Part shown: one piece after another, positions 20,247 through 27,407 of the stretch
How positions within the stretch are numbered: the first letter of the stretch is position 1
Layout: each line of letters starts with the position of its first letter
Origin: Candidatus Peribacteria bacterium
GTDB lineage: Bacteria > Patescibacteriota > Gracilibacteria > Peribacterales > Peribacteraceae
Assembly (NCBI GenBank): GCA_009691405.1
Contig: SICN01000011.1
Location: forward strand, 1-33,437
Direction of reading: 5' to 3'
DNA length: 33,437 nucleotides
Program-made: the position numbers and the translations under genes
The notes under the pieces: model-generated
Seen by the model: only the letters and a program-made list of their open reading frames with translations
What the model was told of the DNA's origin: nothing
Database searches by the model: none

Positions 20247-20504
20247 ATGTTTCATCTCGGAATAGATCGTGATGTCTTACTGTCAGTGAAAAGCGGGCAT
20301 GAAGTCACATTTCATGATGGCTCAGGAAGACGCTTGTCGGGACTTGTCACAAAAATTGATAGTGTTCACCGCGGGATCTGGGAGCTTTTCACTTTTGTCC
20401 TAAATGATTTGAAAATCAATGACAAAGAACCACCGTTTACCACCTCGAAACGTGCAAACATAACACTTCGCATTTCTCGCGAGAAAGCAGCAGATGTAGC
20501 CTAA
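20247..20504 (+). CDS. small protein, not recognised
   Basis: 85 residues, soluble, one domain. It alternates short strands: FHLGIDRDVLLSVKSGHEVTFHDGSGRRLSGLVTKIDSV, then WELFTFVLNDLKINDKEPPF and ANITLRISREKA. This suggests a small beta barrel. No Cys. It is driven by the plus side of the symmetric promoter with a leader of about 59 nt that holds no Shine-Dalgarno sequence. dnaK ends 15 bases beyond, on the other strand. Confidence 0.6.
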   Translation: MFHLGIDRDVLLSVKSGHEVTFHDGSGRRLSGLVTKIDSVHRGIWELFTFVLNDLKINDKEPPFTTSKRANITLRISREKAADVA

Positions 20505-20519
20505 CGGGAGGGCACTGGC

Positions 20520-22394
20520 TCACTTCTTGCCTTTCTCGTCTTCATCCACGACCTTGGCATCGACGACATCATCCTTGCCTTTCTTCTGCGCGGCTTCGTA
20601 GACGAGCTTGCCGATCTCTTGTGCTTCTTTCGAAAGCGCTTCGGTGGAGGTTTTCACTTCCTCGAGCGTCGCGCCTTCTTTCTTGAGCACTTCTCGAGTC
20701 TCGTTCATCTTGTCATTCACTTTCTTCTTCAGGTCATCCGGGATCTGTTTATCGTACTCACGCATCTGTTTCTCAAGATTGAAGATGAGGCTGTCTGCCG
20801 AGTTTCTCGCATCGATGAGTTCACGCTTCTTCTTGTCCGCTTCTGCGTTCACCTCGGCATCTTTCTTCATACGTTCTACTTCTTCTTTGCTAAGACCTGT
20901 CGAGCCCTGGATCGTAATGTGCTGTTCTTTGCCGGTACCTTTGTCCTTGGCTTTCACATTGAGGATACCGTTCGTGTCAATGTCGAAGGTCACTTCGATC
21001 TGCGGCATGCCGCGCGGAGCGGAGAGGATGCCATCGAGAATGAATCGACCAAGCGACTTGTTGTCCGTCGCCATCTCGCGTTCTCCCTGCACGATGTTGA
21101 TCTCAACAGATGTCTGGTTATCGGCGGCGGTCGAGAAGACCTGGCTTTTGCTCGTCGGAATTTTCATATTCCGCTCGATGACTTTCGTCGCAACACCTCC
21201 GAGTGTCTCGATACCGACAGACAGCGGAATAACGTCGACAATCGTGATATCACGGTTGATGTCTCCGCCTATCTGACCTGCCTGGATCGCTGCACCGATT
21301 GCAACGACTTCGTCAGGATTCACTCCTTTGTGCGGTTCCTTGCCGAAGAGTTCCTTCACTTTGGCTTGCACGGCAGGCATGCGTGTCATACCACCGACGA
21401 GCACAACCTGGTTGATCTCGGACTTCTTGATACCTGCATCTTTCAGTGCGGACTCGCAGGGCTTTACCGTCCTCTCGATGAGGTCTGCGACGAGAGATTC
21501 AAGTTTCGAGCGCGAGAGCTTGATGTTCATGTGCTTGGGCCCCATCGCATTTGCGGTGATGAACGGCAGATTCACTTCTGTCTCCATCTGCGAGCTCAAT
21601 TCGATCTTCGCTTTTTCTGCGGCTTCGCGAATGCGTTGCAATGCGATTTTATCGGTACTGAGATCAACAATCTGATCCTTCTTGAATTCCGCGATGAGCC
21701 AGTCGACGATCACCTGGTCGAAGTCGTCACCACCGAGATGGGTGTCACCGTTTGTGGACTGCACTTCGAAGTGTCCGTCACCGGAAATTTCGAGCACCGT
21801 GACGTCGAAGGTCCCTCCTCCGAGGTCGTAGACGATCACTTTCTCTTCCGTCTTCTTGTCGAGTCCGTACGCGAGGGTCGCAGCCGTCGGTTCGTTGATG
21901 ATGCGCACGACCTCGAGACCCGCAATTTCTCCGGCTTCTTTCGTCGCTTGTCTCTGGTTGTCATCGAAATATGCGGGAACGGTGATGACGGCTTTTGAGA
22001 CGGTCTGACCAAGATACGCTTCGGCATCTTTCTTGAGCTTCATCAGGACTTTTGCACTGATTTCCTGCGGAAACATGTCTTTGCCATTGATTGAAATGAC
22101 CGTTCTCCCCTCTTTACCACCTTTCACTTCAAACGGCATGTTCTTTGCGTCTTTCGAGACTTCTTCGAACCGATGACCGATGAAACGTTTCGCCGAGAAC
22201 ACCGTGTTCTTGGGATTCGTTACAGCCTGACGCTTCGCTGCGATACCAACAATCACCTCGTTGTCCTTAAAGCCGACAATCGACGGGGTGGTGTTTGCTC
22301 CTTCGCTATTCGGGATCACCACCGGCTCTCCGCCTTCGATGACTGCGACGCAGGAGTTTGTGGTACCGAGGTCGATTCCGATAATTTTAGACAT
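20520..22394 (-). CDS. dnaK: chaperone DnaK (Hsp70)
   Basis: 624 residues. ATPase domain: [68 protein letters not shown], and [11 protein letters not shown]. The substrate domain starts near 390 ([15 protein letters not shown]), and a helical lid and acidic tail ([16 protein letters not shown]) end the protein. Start chosen at the ATG at 22394 ([10 protein letters not shown]); the track's extra 22 residues cross the operator. grpE, dnaJ and hrcA are not adjacent. Expression should be heat-regulated through the CIRCE-like operator upstream. The predicted leader is about 25 nt, longer than that of most genes here. Confidence 0.97.
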   Translation of the reverse strand: MSKIIGIDLGTTNSCVAVIEGGEPVVIPNSEGANTTPSIVGFKDNEVIVGIAAKRQAVTNPKNTVFSAKRFIGHRFEEVSKDAKNMPFEVKGGKEGRTVISINGKDMFPQEISAKVLMKLKKDAEAYLGQTVSKAVITVPAYFDDNQRQATKEAGEIAGLEVVRIINEPTAATLAYGLDKKTEEKVIVYDLGGGTFDVTVLEISGDGHFEVQSTNGDTHLGGDDFDQVIVDWLIAEFKKDQIVDLSTDKIALQRIREAAEKAKIELSSQMETEVNLPFITANAMGPKHMNIKLSRSKLESLVADLIERTVKPCESALKDAGIKKSEINQVVLVGGMTRMPAVQAKVKELFGKEPHKGVNPDEVVAIGAAIQAGQIGGDINRDITIVDVIPLSVGIETLGGVATKVIERNMKIPTSKSQVFSTAADNQTSVEINIVQGEREMATDNKSLGRFILDGILSAPRGMPQIEVTFDIDTNGILNVKAKDKGTGKEQHITIQGSTGLSKEEVERMKKDAEVNAEADKKKRELIDARNSADSLIFNLEKQMREYDKQIPDDLKKKVNDKMNETREVLKKEGATLEEVKTSTEALSKEAQEIGKLVYEAAQKKGKDDVVDAKVVDEDEKGKK

Positions 22395-22413
22395 GAAAAT
22401 GAGGGTAAATGAA

Positions 22414-22440
22414 TTATCACTCGGTAGTATAGAGTGATAA
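22414..22440 (-). promoter_or_regulatory. CIRCE-type operator (HrcA site)
   Basis: Perfect inverted repeat TTATCACTC-N9-GAGTGATAA. The classical CIRCE is TTAGCACTC-N9-GAGTGCTAA, so this differs only by a matched change at position 4 of each arm and keeps the 9-base spacing. It stands directly upstream of dnaK, the classical CIRCE location. Confidence 0.88.
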
Positions 22441-22454
22441 ACGAGCATCGTCAA
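22426..22454 (-). promoter_or_regulatory. dnaK promoter inside the operator
   Basis: Minus strand TTGACG (22449-22454), 17-bp spacer, TATACT (22426-22431). The -10 lies in the CIRCE spacer and the upstream arm fills the promoter spacer, so bound HrcA would block RNA polymerase directly. Start predicted at about 22419. Confidence 0.75.
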
Positions 22455-22503
22455 CAGCAATCTTCAGATTTTTTTGACACTGTGTTTATAGCCAGAACTG
22501 CAG

Positions 22504-22509
22504 TAGAAT
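22504..22509 (+). promoter_or_regulatory. -10 box of obg
   Basis: TAGAAT with predicted start exactly on the ATG at 22516. A consensus TTGACA at 22474-22479 is 24 bases away, too far to pair with it in the normal way. Confidence 0.45.
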
Positions 22510-22515
22510 TGGTTC

Positions 22516-23817
22516 ATGTTCCTCGACGAAGCAACCATCGAAGTCACCGGCGGAAGAGGCGGAAACGGATGCGTCGCATGGCGCAGGGAGAAGTATGTCC
22601 CCAACGGCGGACCGAACGGTGGTGACGGGGGTGACGGCGGAGATACGATTGTCGAAGCCAACTCAAACACGGACACCTTAAGCGATTACGCCAGCCGCAA
22701 GCGTTTTGCGGCGAAGCCAGGCGATCCCGGTACGAGCAAGAACAGAGCGGGTCATGCGGGAGAGGATCTGGTGCTGTTTGTTCCGCCCGGAACGATCATC
22801 ATCGATCGTACGGATGCAGTTACTCCGAAGCTGATCGCCGATCTCACGCACCCGGGAGACCGCATCGTCGTTGCCAATGGCGGCCGAGGCGGCTACGGAA
22901 ATACGCACTTTAAAACCGCAACGCGTCAGGCTCCCGATTTTGCCGAGCTCGGTGCCCCGGGTGAGAAGCGCAGTATCAGTATGGAGCTAAAGCTTGTGGC
23001 GGACGTCGGCATCATCGGGTACCCGAGTGTCGGCAAATCCTCGCTGATCGCAGCCGTGTCGAAGGCGAGACCGAAAATTGCCGAATACTATTTCACGACA
23101 CTCGTTCCGAATCTCGGTGTCGTGCATGCATTTGATCGTGAATTCGTGCTGTGCGATGTTCCGGGACTCATCGAGGGAGCGAGCGAAGGCAAAGGACTTG
23201 GTGACAAATTCCTCAAGCACATCGAGCGTTGCGGCATACTTATCCATCTTCTGGACGTGAGTCGAGATGACGTCATTGCCGATTACAAGGCGATCAAGAA
23301 CGAACTGAAGGCGTACTCCTCTTCTCTCGCAAAGAAGAAAGAGCTCGTCGTCCTCAATAAAATCGATCTCGTCGGAGGCGACGTCTCGCCGTGGCTCGAT
23401 GCCCTGAAGAAAGCGAAAATCAAAGTCTTTGCGGAAATTTCCGCCGCTGCGCACATGGGAACGGAAGAACTGATGAAGAAGCTGATGCCATTGGTCTTGA
23501 AAGAGCGCGAGAAGAGACAGCTGACGCCGATCGACGATGAAGACGATCTTTCAAAGGATTTGCCGGTGCTCAAACCGCATCTCCTAAGCTCCAAGATGGG
23601 AGCGTATCGCATCAACCGCATCGACGGAGCCGTCCGAATTTCCGGCACTCGACTCGAGCAATTCACGTCGATGACGAACTTCAAGAATCCGGGTGCTCGT
23701 CAGCGTTTCCGCGATGTCGTGTCACGCATCGGACTTTTGAAGGCAATTGAACGGATCGTAGAAGCTGATGACGAGATTTATATCGGCACGATCAAAGTCG
23801 GCGAGCAGTTGCGCTGA
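22516..23817 (+). CDS. obg: GTPase Obg (CgtA)
   Basis: 433 residues. Glycine-rich Obg fold at 1-155 (GGRGGNGCVAWRREK, GGPNGGDGGDGG, NGGRGGYGN). G domain: G1 IIGYPSVGKSSLI, G2 YYFTTLVPNLG, G3 CDVPGLIEGAS, G4 LNKIDLV, and a G5-like SAAA. A C-terminal OCT domain (AYRINRIDGAVRISGTRLEQFT to EIYIGTIKVGEQL) is present. It is a ribosome-assembly GTPase that acts on the 50S subunit. rpmA, the usual neighbour of obg in bacteria, lies 11 kb away here. Divergent from dnaK; tRNA-Ala follows. Confidence 0.95.
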   Translation: MFLDEATIEVTGGRGGNGCVAWRREKYVPNGGPNGGDGGDGGDTIVEANSNTDTLSDYASRKRFAAKPGDPGTSKNRAGHAGEDLVLFVPPGTIIIDRTDAVTPKLIADLTHPGDRIVVANGGRGGYGNTHFKTATRQAPDFAELGAPGEKRSISMELKLVADVGIIGYPSVGKSSLIAAVSKARPKIAEYYFTTLVPNLGVVHAFDREFVLCDVPGLIEGASEGKGLGDKFLKHIERCGILIHLLDVSRDDVIADYKAIKNELKAYSSSLAKKKELVVLNKIDLVGGDVSPWLDALKKAKIKVFAEISAAAHMGTEELMKKLMPLVLKEREKRQLTPIDDEDDLSKDLPVLKPHLLSSKMGAYRINRIDGAVRISGTRLEQFTSMTNFKNPGARQRFRDVVSRIGLLKAIERIVEADDEIYIGTIKVGEQLR

Positions 23818-23819
23818 GC

Positions 23820-23848
23820 TTGTAGCAGAAGAATGCGGTGTCTAGAAT
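23820..23848 (+). promoter_or_regulatory. promoter of tRNA-Ala
   Basis: TTGTAG (23820-23825), 17-bp spacer, TAGAAT (23843-23848). Start predicted at about 23855, six bases before the tRNA. Confidence 0.5.
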
Positions 23849-23860
23849 ATCGCTCGGTTC

Positions 23861-23936
23861 GGGGCTATAGCTCAGCTGATAGAGGGCTACATTCGCATTG
23901 TAGAGGTCGAGGGTTTAAATCCCTTCAGCTCCACCA
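23861..23936 (+). tRNA. tRNA-Ala (CGC), atypical
   Basis: 76 bases with encoded CCA. The acceptor GGGGCTA/CAGCTCC gives the G3-U70 pair that identifies Ala tRNAs. Anticodon CGC (23894-23896) sits in the perfect stem CTACA/TGTAG. Oddities: the D loop reads AGCTGATA, so G18 is followed by A19; the T loop is TTTAAAT, so position 56 is U. The near-universal G19-C56 pair thus becomes A19-U56. Pairs 10-25 (G-G) and 7-66 (A-C) are mismatched. It may be a functional divergent tRNA for GCG, or a decaying one. Confidence 0.88.
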
Positions 23937-24112
23937 TTAGTGACCTGTAAAACTGAAAGTTGCATTCCAATAGGTATTTCTGGCTTTAAATGCAGTTTTG
24001 AAGGAGTTTGAAAATGGATTTTTGGAAATTACCTAAAATCTGAGTTGTATCAAGAAATATGGCTAACCGTTGCGGTTTGTATGGAGTTTGAAAATTAGTT
24101 TTGTGAAAGTTC
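23937..24112. other. AT-rich intergenic stretch with imperfect direct repeat
   Basis: Two related segments, about GGAGTTTGAAAATGGATTTT near 24003 and GGAGTTTGAAAATTAGTTTT near 24081, about 78 bases apart. There is no ORF. This starts the more AT-rich patch that extends to about 25400. Confidence 0.5.
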
Positions 24113-25006
24113 TCAATATCCTTGTTCTTTTTCCAGGGCATCGATAGTTTTTCGAACCTCACAAGCTTGTCTTAATTCAGGAACGGAGGATTTTACACAG
24201 GTGATATCTACATAGAAGTAGCACTCCTCACGCAGATAAGGAGTGACTATTTTGTCACAAGAGGCCAAGTCCTTGTTGTGAATGGCGCGAAGTTGTCTGC
24301 ATTGTTCTCGCATTATTTCATTACTGAATTTCTCGCACTTATCGTACGTGAATTCCTCATATTTAAATGGGTTGGTATTGCTGTTTTGGCATTCAACCGT
24401 GATTGGATTCTTCATATATTTCTCCGAACATGCAAAACCAGTCCGCTCCGTTGGGAATTTTTCCGCCAATATCTTCCAAGCAACATCGAAGATACACTGC
24501 GAACGATTGAGGTTTCGATATTTAATGCAAGTTGCGGGGTCGTTACTTGGTTCTTCGTCTATGTGCAACCATTCAGAGTAATACTCCTGCGGGCGTGCCC
24601 AAGTAGGAAAGCGATAGCAGAGACCTCGGGGTGGCGAGAGTGTCCCAAAATATATCTGAAGCACGACACCGAGAACTCCAACCGCTGGTAAGATCCAAAA
24701 AAGAAATGCAGTCTTGGCTCTTGTAAGAACAACTTCTTTTGTGGATTTTCGATTGGCTGCTTTCGCAATTCCAAACGCAATCCCGAATAAGATGATCGAT
24801 GTAATTCCGGGAATTGGTAACAGCAGGCTCGGAATATTCAGTAAGGCATATGGTATTCCGTACAACAAATCCTCATTGGATTGTCCAAAACAATTTGCAT
24901 ATGCGCCTCTCACCACAAGAAAAGTGGATAGGAGAACATGCGGCATAGCAACGCACATGCCCGCGATCCATGCATTGATAAATTTCTGTGAAGTTTTCTG
25001 TTCCAT
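24113..25006 (-). CDS. membrane protein with Cys-rich C-terminal domain, not recognised
   Basis: 297 residues from the ATG at 25006 (MEQKTSQKF), chosen because TATGCT at 25014-25019 sets transcription start there. Three hydrophobic segments lie at about 10-120 (AGMCVAMPHVLLSTFLVV, LLPIPGITSIILFGIAFGI, AFLFWILPAVGVLGVVLQI). The remaining 170 residues are polar with about 14 cysteines in loosely repeated units, for example REQCRQLRAIHNKDLASCDKI and REECYFYVDITC. This R-x-x-C-(Y/R)...C-(D/E)-K-I pattern recurs, from memory, in Patescibacteria and DPANN surface proteins. Disulfide-linked helical hairpins are plausible. Composition is more AT-rich than the flanks, which suggests acquisition. Confidence 0.65.
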   Translation of the reverse strand: MEQKTSQKFINAWIAGMCVAMPHVLLSTFLVVRGAYANCFGQSNEDLLYGIPYALLNIPSLLLPIPGITSIILFGIAFGIAKAANRKSTKEVVLTRAKTAFLFWILPAVGVLGVVLQIYFGTLSPPRGLCYRFPTWARPQEYYSEWLHIDEEPSNDPATCIKYRNLNRSQCIFDVAWKILAEKFPTERTGFACSEKYMKNPITVECQNSNTNPFKYEEFTYDKCEKFSNEIMREQCRQLRAIHNKDLASCDKIVTPYLREECYFYVDITCVKSSVPELRQACEVRKTIDALEKEQGY

Positions 25007-25071
25007 GTTTATCAGCATACGCAGGTGCTCAAAGTTTGAAAAGTCACGAATGCTCCATTGACTGAATCCGA

Positions 25072-25215
25072 TTACAGGATCAGTTCGCTCTTCTTTTCGG
25101 GAGGTCTATTGAGAATCTCAATTACCGGTTTTATTGAATATCCTAGCTCCTGTAGCGTATCTACGAGGTCCAGCACATCCCCACCGCACAGCTCAGGAAG
25201 TTTGAAGTTCGTCAC
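25072..25215 (-). CDS. tiny protein, 47 residues, not recognised
   Basis: Too short for the track. It starts at the GTG at 25215 with GGTGGAG seven bases upstream, one of the very few Shine-Dalgarno sequences in the window. It encodes an acidic-to-basic helical peptide (KLPELCGGDVLDLVDTLQEL, then YSIKPVIEILNRPPEKKSEL). It begins 15 bases after the stop of the frameshifted gene upstream, so the two look like a small unit. There is no toxin or antitoxin family I can name. Confidence 0.45.
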   Translation of the reverse strand: MTNFKLPELCGGDVLDLVDTLQELGYSIKPVIEILNRPPEKKSELIL

Positions 25216-25230
25216 TAATGCTCCACCAAC

Positions 25231-25385
25231 TCATGATCCGCGTTGTATTTTTTGAAGCATTTTTATCACCTCTTCAGCCGAAACACTTTTCGTTCTGCCT
25301 CCATCGGTAAAATCTACAACTGTTTTCCAGCCTTTCTGAGTCCTACAATATAATCCCGAACGATTTTTGATTTCTCCTTTATCAT
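25231..25385 (-). pseudogene. small gene broken by a one-base frameshift
   Basis: The ATG at 25385 opens MIKEKSKIVRDYIVGLRKAG, then stops early (25314-25316). In the next frame, KTVVDFTDGGRTKSVSAEEV and IKMLQKIQRGS run to TGA at 25231-25233. The switch point is a run of four A on the minus strand (25323-25326). Five A would join the two into one 51-residue protein that reads smoothly. TAAACT at 25393-25398 is in leaderless position for this ATG. The cause could be a sequencing error, true decay, or slippage at the A run. Confidence 0.55.
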
Positions 25386-25432
25386 GCCTACAAGTTTATT
25401 ATTTTGGATGCCTTGTCTGCTACCCTTCCCGC

Positions 25433-26689
25433 ATGCACTTCGACGTTGCCGTGATCGGTGGAGGTCCCGCCGGGATGATGGCTGCGGGGAAAGCCGCTGA
25501 CCTCGGGGCAACAGTGGTGCTTCTCGAGAAGAACACAATTCTTGGGAAGAAACTCCTGATCTCCGGAGGCGGCAGATGCAATATTTTGAATGCGGAATTC
25601 GATACGCGTTTGCTCACGGAAAAGTACGGCAAGAAAGGCAAAGCACTCTTCTCTGCATTCTCGCACCTTGATGTTCAAGCGACGATCGATTTTTTCGAGT
25701 CTCACGGGCTTCCGATAAAAGTCGAAGCCGAGAAACGCGCGTTTCCGAAAAGTGACAGTGCGGAGGATGTGCAAAAGACGTTGATTCGCTTCATGCAGAA
25801 AGGAATTGTGAAGATTTTGCTTGGCACAAAGGTTACTGACGTGAAGGTGAAAGATGGAAGCCTTACTTCACTTGTCACGAATAAGGGTTTGATCACGGCG
25901 TCGCAGTACATACTTGCAACCGGAGGAAAGTCCCATCCGGAAACCGGATCGACCGGAGACGGCTTTGTCTGGATGAACAAGCTCGGTCACACGGTGAGCG
26001 AGCCGGATCCAGCGCTGGTTCCCGTACTGATTCGAAATCCGTGGGTGAAGGATGCTGCAGGGATCAGCCTGAAGGGTGTGAAGCTGAGTGTGATCCAAAA
26101 CGGCAAAAAACATCATTCCAGAGCCGGGAAAATGCTCTTCACGCATACGGGTATCAGTGGACCTCTTGTCCTCAATATGAGCAAAGGTATCGGGGAACTT
26201 TTGAAGGCAGGGGCTGTCACCCTGTCTCTCGATTTGTTTCCGGCTCTCGACACTGGTGCACTCGATCGAAAGCTTTTAAATATTTTCGAAGCCGGTAAGA
26301 ACAGAATGATCAAGAACAACATTGGAGAAATTGTTCAGCCGAGACTTGGACATGTTCTTCTGATGCTTGCAGGAATCGATGGCTCAACTCCGCTCCATCA
26401 GCTCACGAGGGAGCAGCGCATGGAATTTAGCAAGCTTCTGAAAGACATTCCCCTCTCGGTCTCAGGACTCCTCGGTGCTGAGGACGCGATCGTGGCCGGC
26501 GGAGGTGTGTCGCTGAAGGAAATAGATTTCAAGACAATGCGCAGCAAATTGATTTCGAATTTGTTTCTGACGGGAGACATGTTGGACTTCGACAGACCTT
26601 CGGGTGGCTTCAGTCTGCAGATTTGTTGGACGACAGGGTATAGTGCAGGACAGAGTGCTCACGGAGCCCTAACTGAAGCCAAAAGATGA
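25433..26689 (+). CDS. BaiN/HI0933-type NAD(P)/FAD-dependent oxidoreductase
   Basis: 418 residues. FAD-binding Rossmann start DVAVIGGGPAGMMAAGKAADLG with the following Glu (VLLEKN). The family signature is LGKKLLISGGGRCNILNAE near residue 42. Later blocks ATGGKSHPETGSTGDGFVW, LFTHTGISGPLVLNMSKGI and VSGLLGAEDAIVAGGGVSLKEID follow. The FAD-closing GDMLDFDRPSGGFSLQICWTTGYSAG is near the end. The physiological reaction of most members is unknown. The start was moved from 25367 to the ATG at 25433, which gives the compact Rossmann start; TACCCT at 25421-25426 is in leaderless position. Confidence 0.9.
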   Translation: MHFDVAVIGGGPAGMMAAGKAADLGATVVLLEKNTILGKKLLISGGGRCNILNAEFDTRLLTEKYGKKGKALFSAFSHLDVQATIDFFESHGLPIKVEAEKRAFPKSDSAEDVQKTLIRFMQKGIVKILLGTKVTDVKVKDGSLTSLVTNKGLITASQYILATGGKSHPETGSTGDGFVWMNKLGHTVSEPDPALVPVLIRNPWVKDAAGISLKGVKLSVIQNGKKHHSRAGKMLFTHTGISGPLVLNMSKGIGELLKAGAVTLSLDLFPALDTGALDRKLLNIFEAGKNRMIKNNIGEIVQPRLGHVLLMLAGIDGSTPLHQLTREQRMEFSKLLKDIPLSVSGLLGAEDAIVAGGGVSLKEIDFKTMRSKLISNLFLTGDMLDFDRPSGGFSLQICWTTGYSAGQSAHGALTEAKR

Positions 26690-26702
26690 ATGTCGAGGAA
26701 AG

Positions 26703-26730
26703 TTGACAAATGATAATAATAATTTACAAT
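26703..26730 (+). promoter_or_regulatory. promoter of the STAS-like gene
   Basis: Consensus TTGACA (26703-26708), 16-bp spacer, TACAAT (26725-26730). The start is predicted at 26737, exactly the A of the ATG for MSSEKSKAL. This is the clearest leaderless promoter in the window. Confidence 0.75.
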
Positions 26731-26736
26731 GAATGC

Positions 26737-27384
26737 ATGAGCAGCGAAAAGTCAAAGGCCCTCAGAGATGCAAAGCTTTCTGATGATGAAGGGTTTTTTG
26801 ATGACCTTCCGGATGATTCGCAAGCCGCGGACAATGGTGAGGATTTTTTTAATGACGCTGAACTGATTGAGATTCGTTTCAAAGACAGTCTTTCGCCCGT
26901 TGAATTTTGGCGCGGTCCTGAGAAGTCTCAGCTTGCAAAAAGAATTGCGGAGTCTCGCTATCATAAACTCTTCATCGATCTCGTGCATATTCGTGGCATG
27001 GACGGCGGTTGCTGGAGCATCCTCGTCGATGCGGCGCAGGCAGGCAAAAGGATCATTCTTTTGAACCCAAGACCTGAAGTCCAGAACTTTAGTTGGTTTC
27101 GGATTGCGACGAGGCCTCTCACTTCAAGCGCTTTTTTAGTCACTCCTGAATTGGTTGTACCCGACCTGCAAAGAAATGCGTTGCTTGCCGTCCGTGATTC
27201 CAAGACAAAAAACGTTTTTGAGGAAGGCATCGAATCTGCAGAGGATTCAGGAGAAAATATCAATGATTGGTATGCGCGCTACAGGATTGCAGAGGACACG
27301 ATGGTGACGAAGCAGGCTGCAAAATCAGCGTTAGTGGACTTTGCTGAAGATGAGCAGCTGGATGAAGAATCGGAAGTCGCCTAG
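26737..27384 (+). CDS. STAS-like domain protein
   Basis: 215 residues from the ATG at 26737; the track start at 26710 lies inside the promoter. The first 45 residues are acidic and disordered. From about 50-150 the order of strands and helices fits a STAS fold: ELIEIRFKDSLSPVEFW, KLFIDLVHIRGMDGGCWSIL, VDAAQAGKRIILLNPRPEVQNFSWF. STAS proteins of the anti-sigma antagonist type carry a phosphorylated Ser in D-S-S/T-G. Here that site reads M-D-G-G-C, so it cannot be phosphorylated in the usual way. The C-terminus is acidic. MOSC follows after 23 bases. The assignment rests on fold pattern only. Confidence 0.55.
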   Translation: MSSEKSKALRDAKLSDDEGFFDDLPDDSQAADNGEDFFNDAELIEIRFKDSLSPVEFWRGPEKSQLAKRIAESRYHKLFIDLVHIRGMDGGCWSILVDAAQAGKRIILLNPRPEVQNFSWFRIATRPLTSSAFLVTPELVVPDLQRNALLAVRDSKTKNVFEEGIESAEDSGENINDWYARYRIAEDTMVTKQAAKSALVDFAEDEQLDEESEVA

Positions 27385-27407
27385 ATCTACCTTGCTTCAA
27401 TTTGCTT

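Noticed and set aside
20619-21998. 459-residue ORF antisense to dnaK
   Set aside because: Long open frames opposite dnaK are a well-known codon-bias shadow. The translation is Cys/His/Phe-rich and unlike any protein.
22474-22509. TTGACA (22474) as -35 for the obg TAGAAT box
   Set aside because: The 24-bp spacing is too long for a normal promoter. TTGACA may be chance, or serve another start.
25058-25255. 65-residue plus-strand ORF near 25.1 kb
   Set aside because: It is the reverse of the better supported 47-residue minus-strand gene with GGTGGAG; its composition is Ser/Pro-rich like other shadows.
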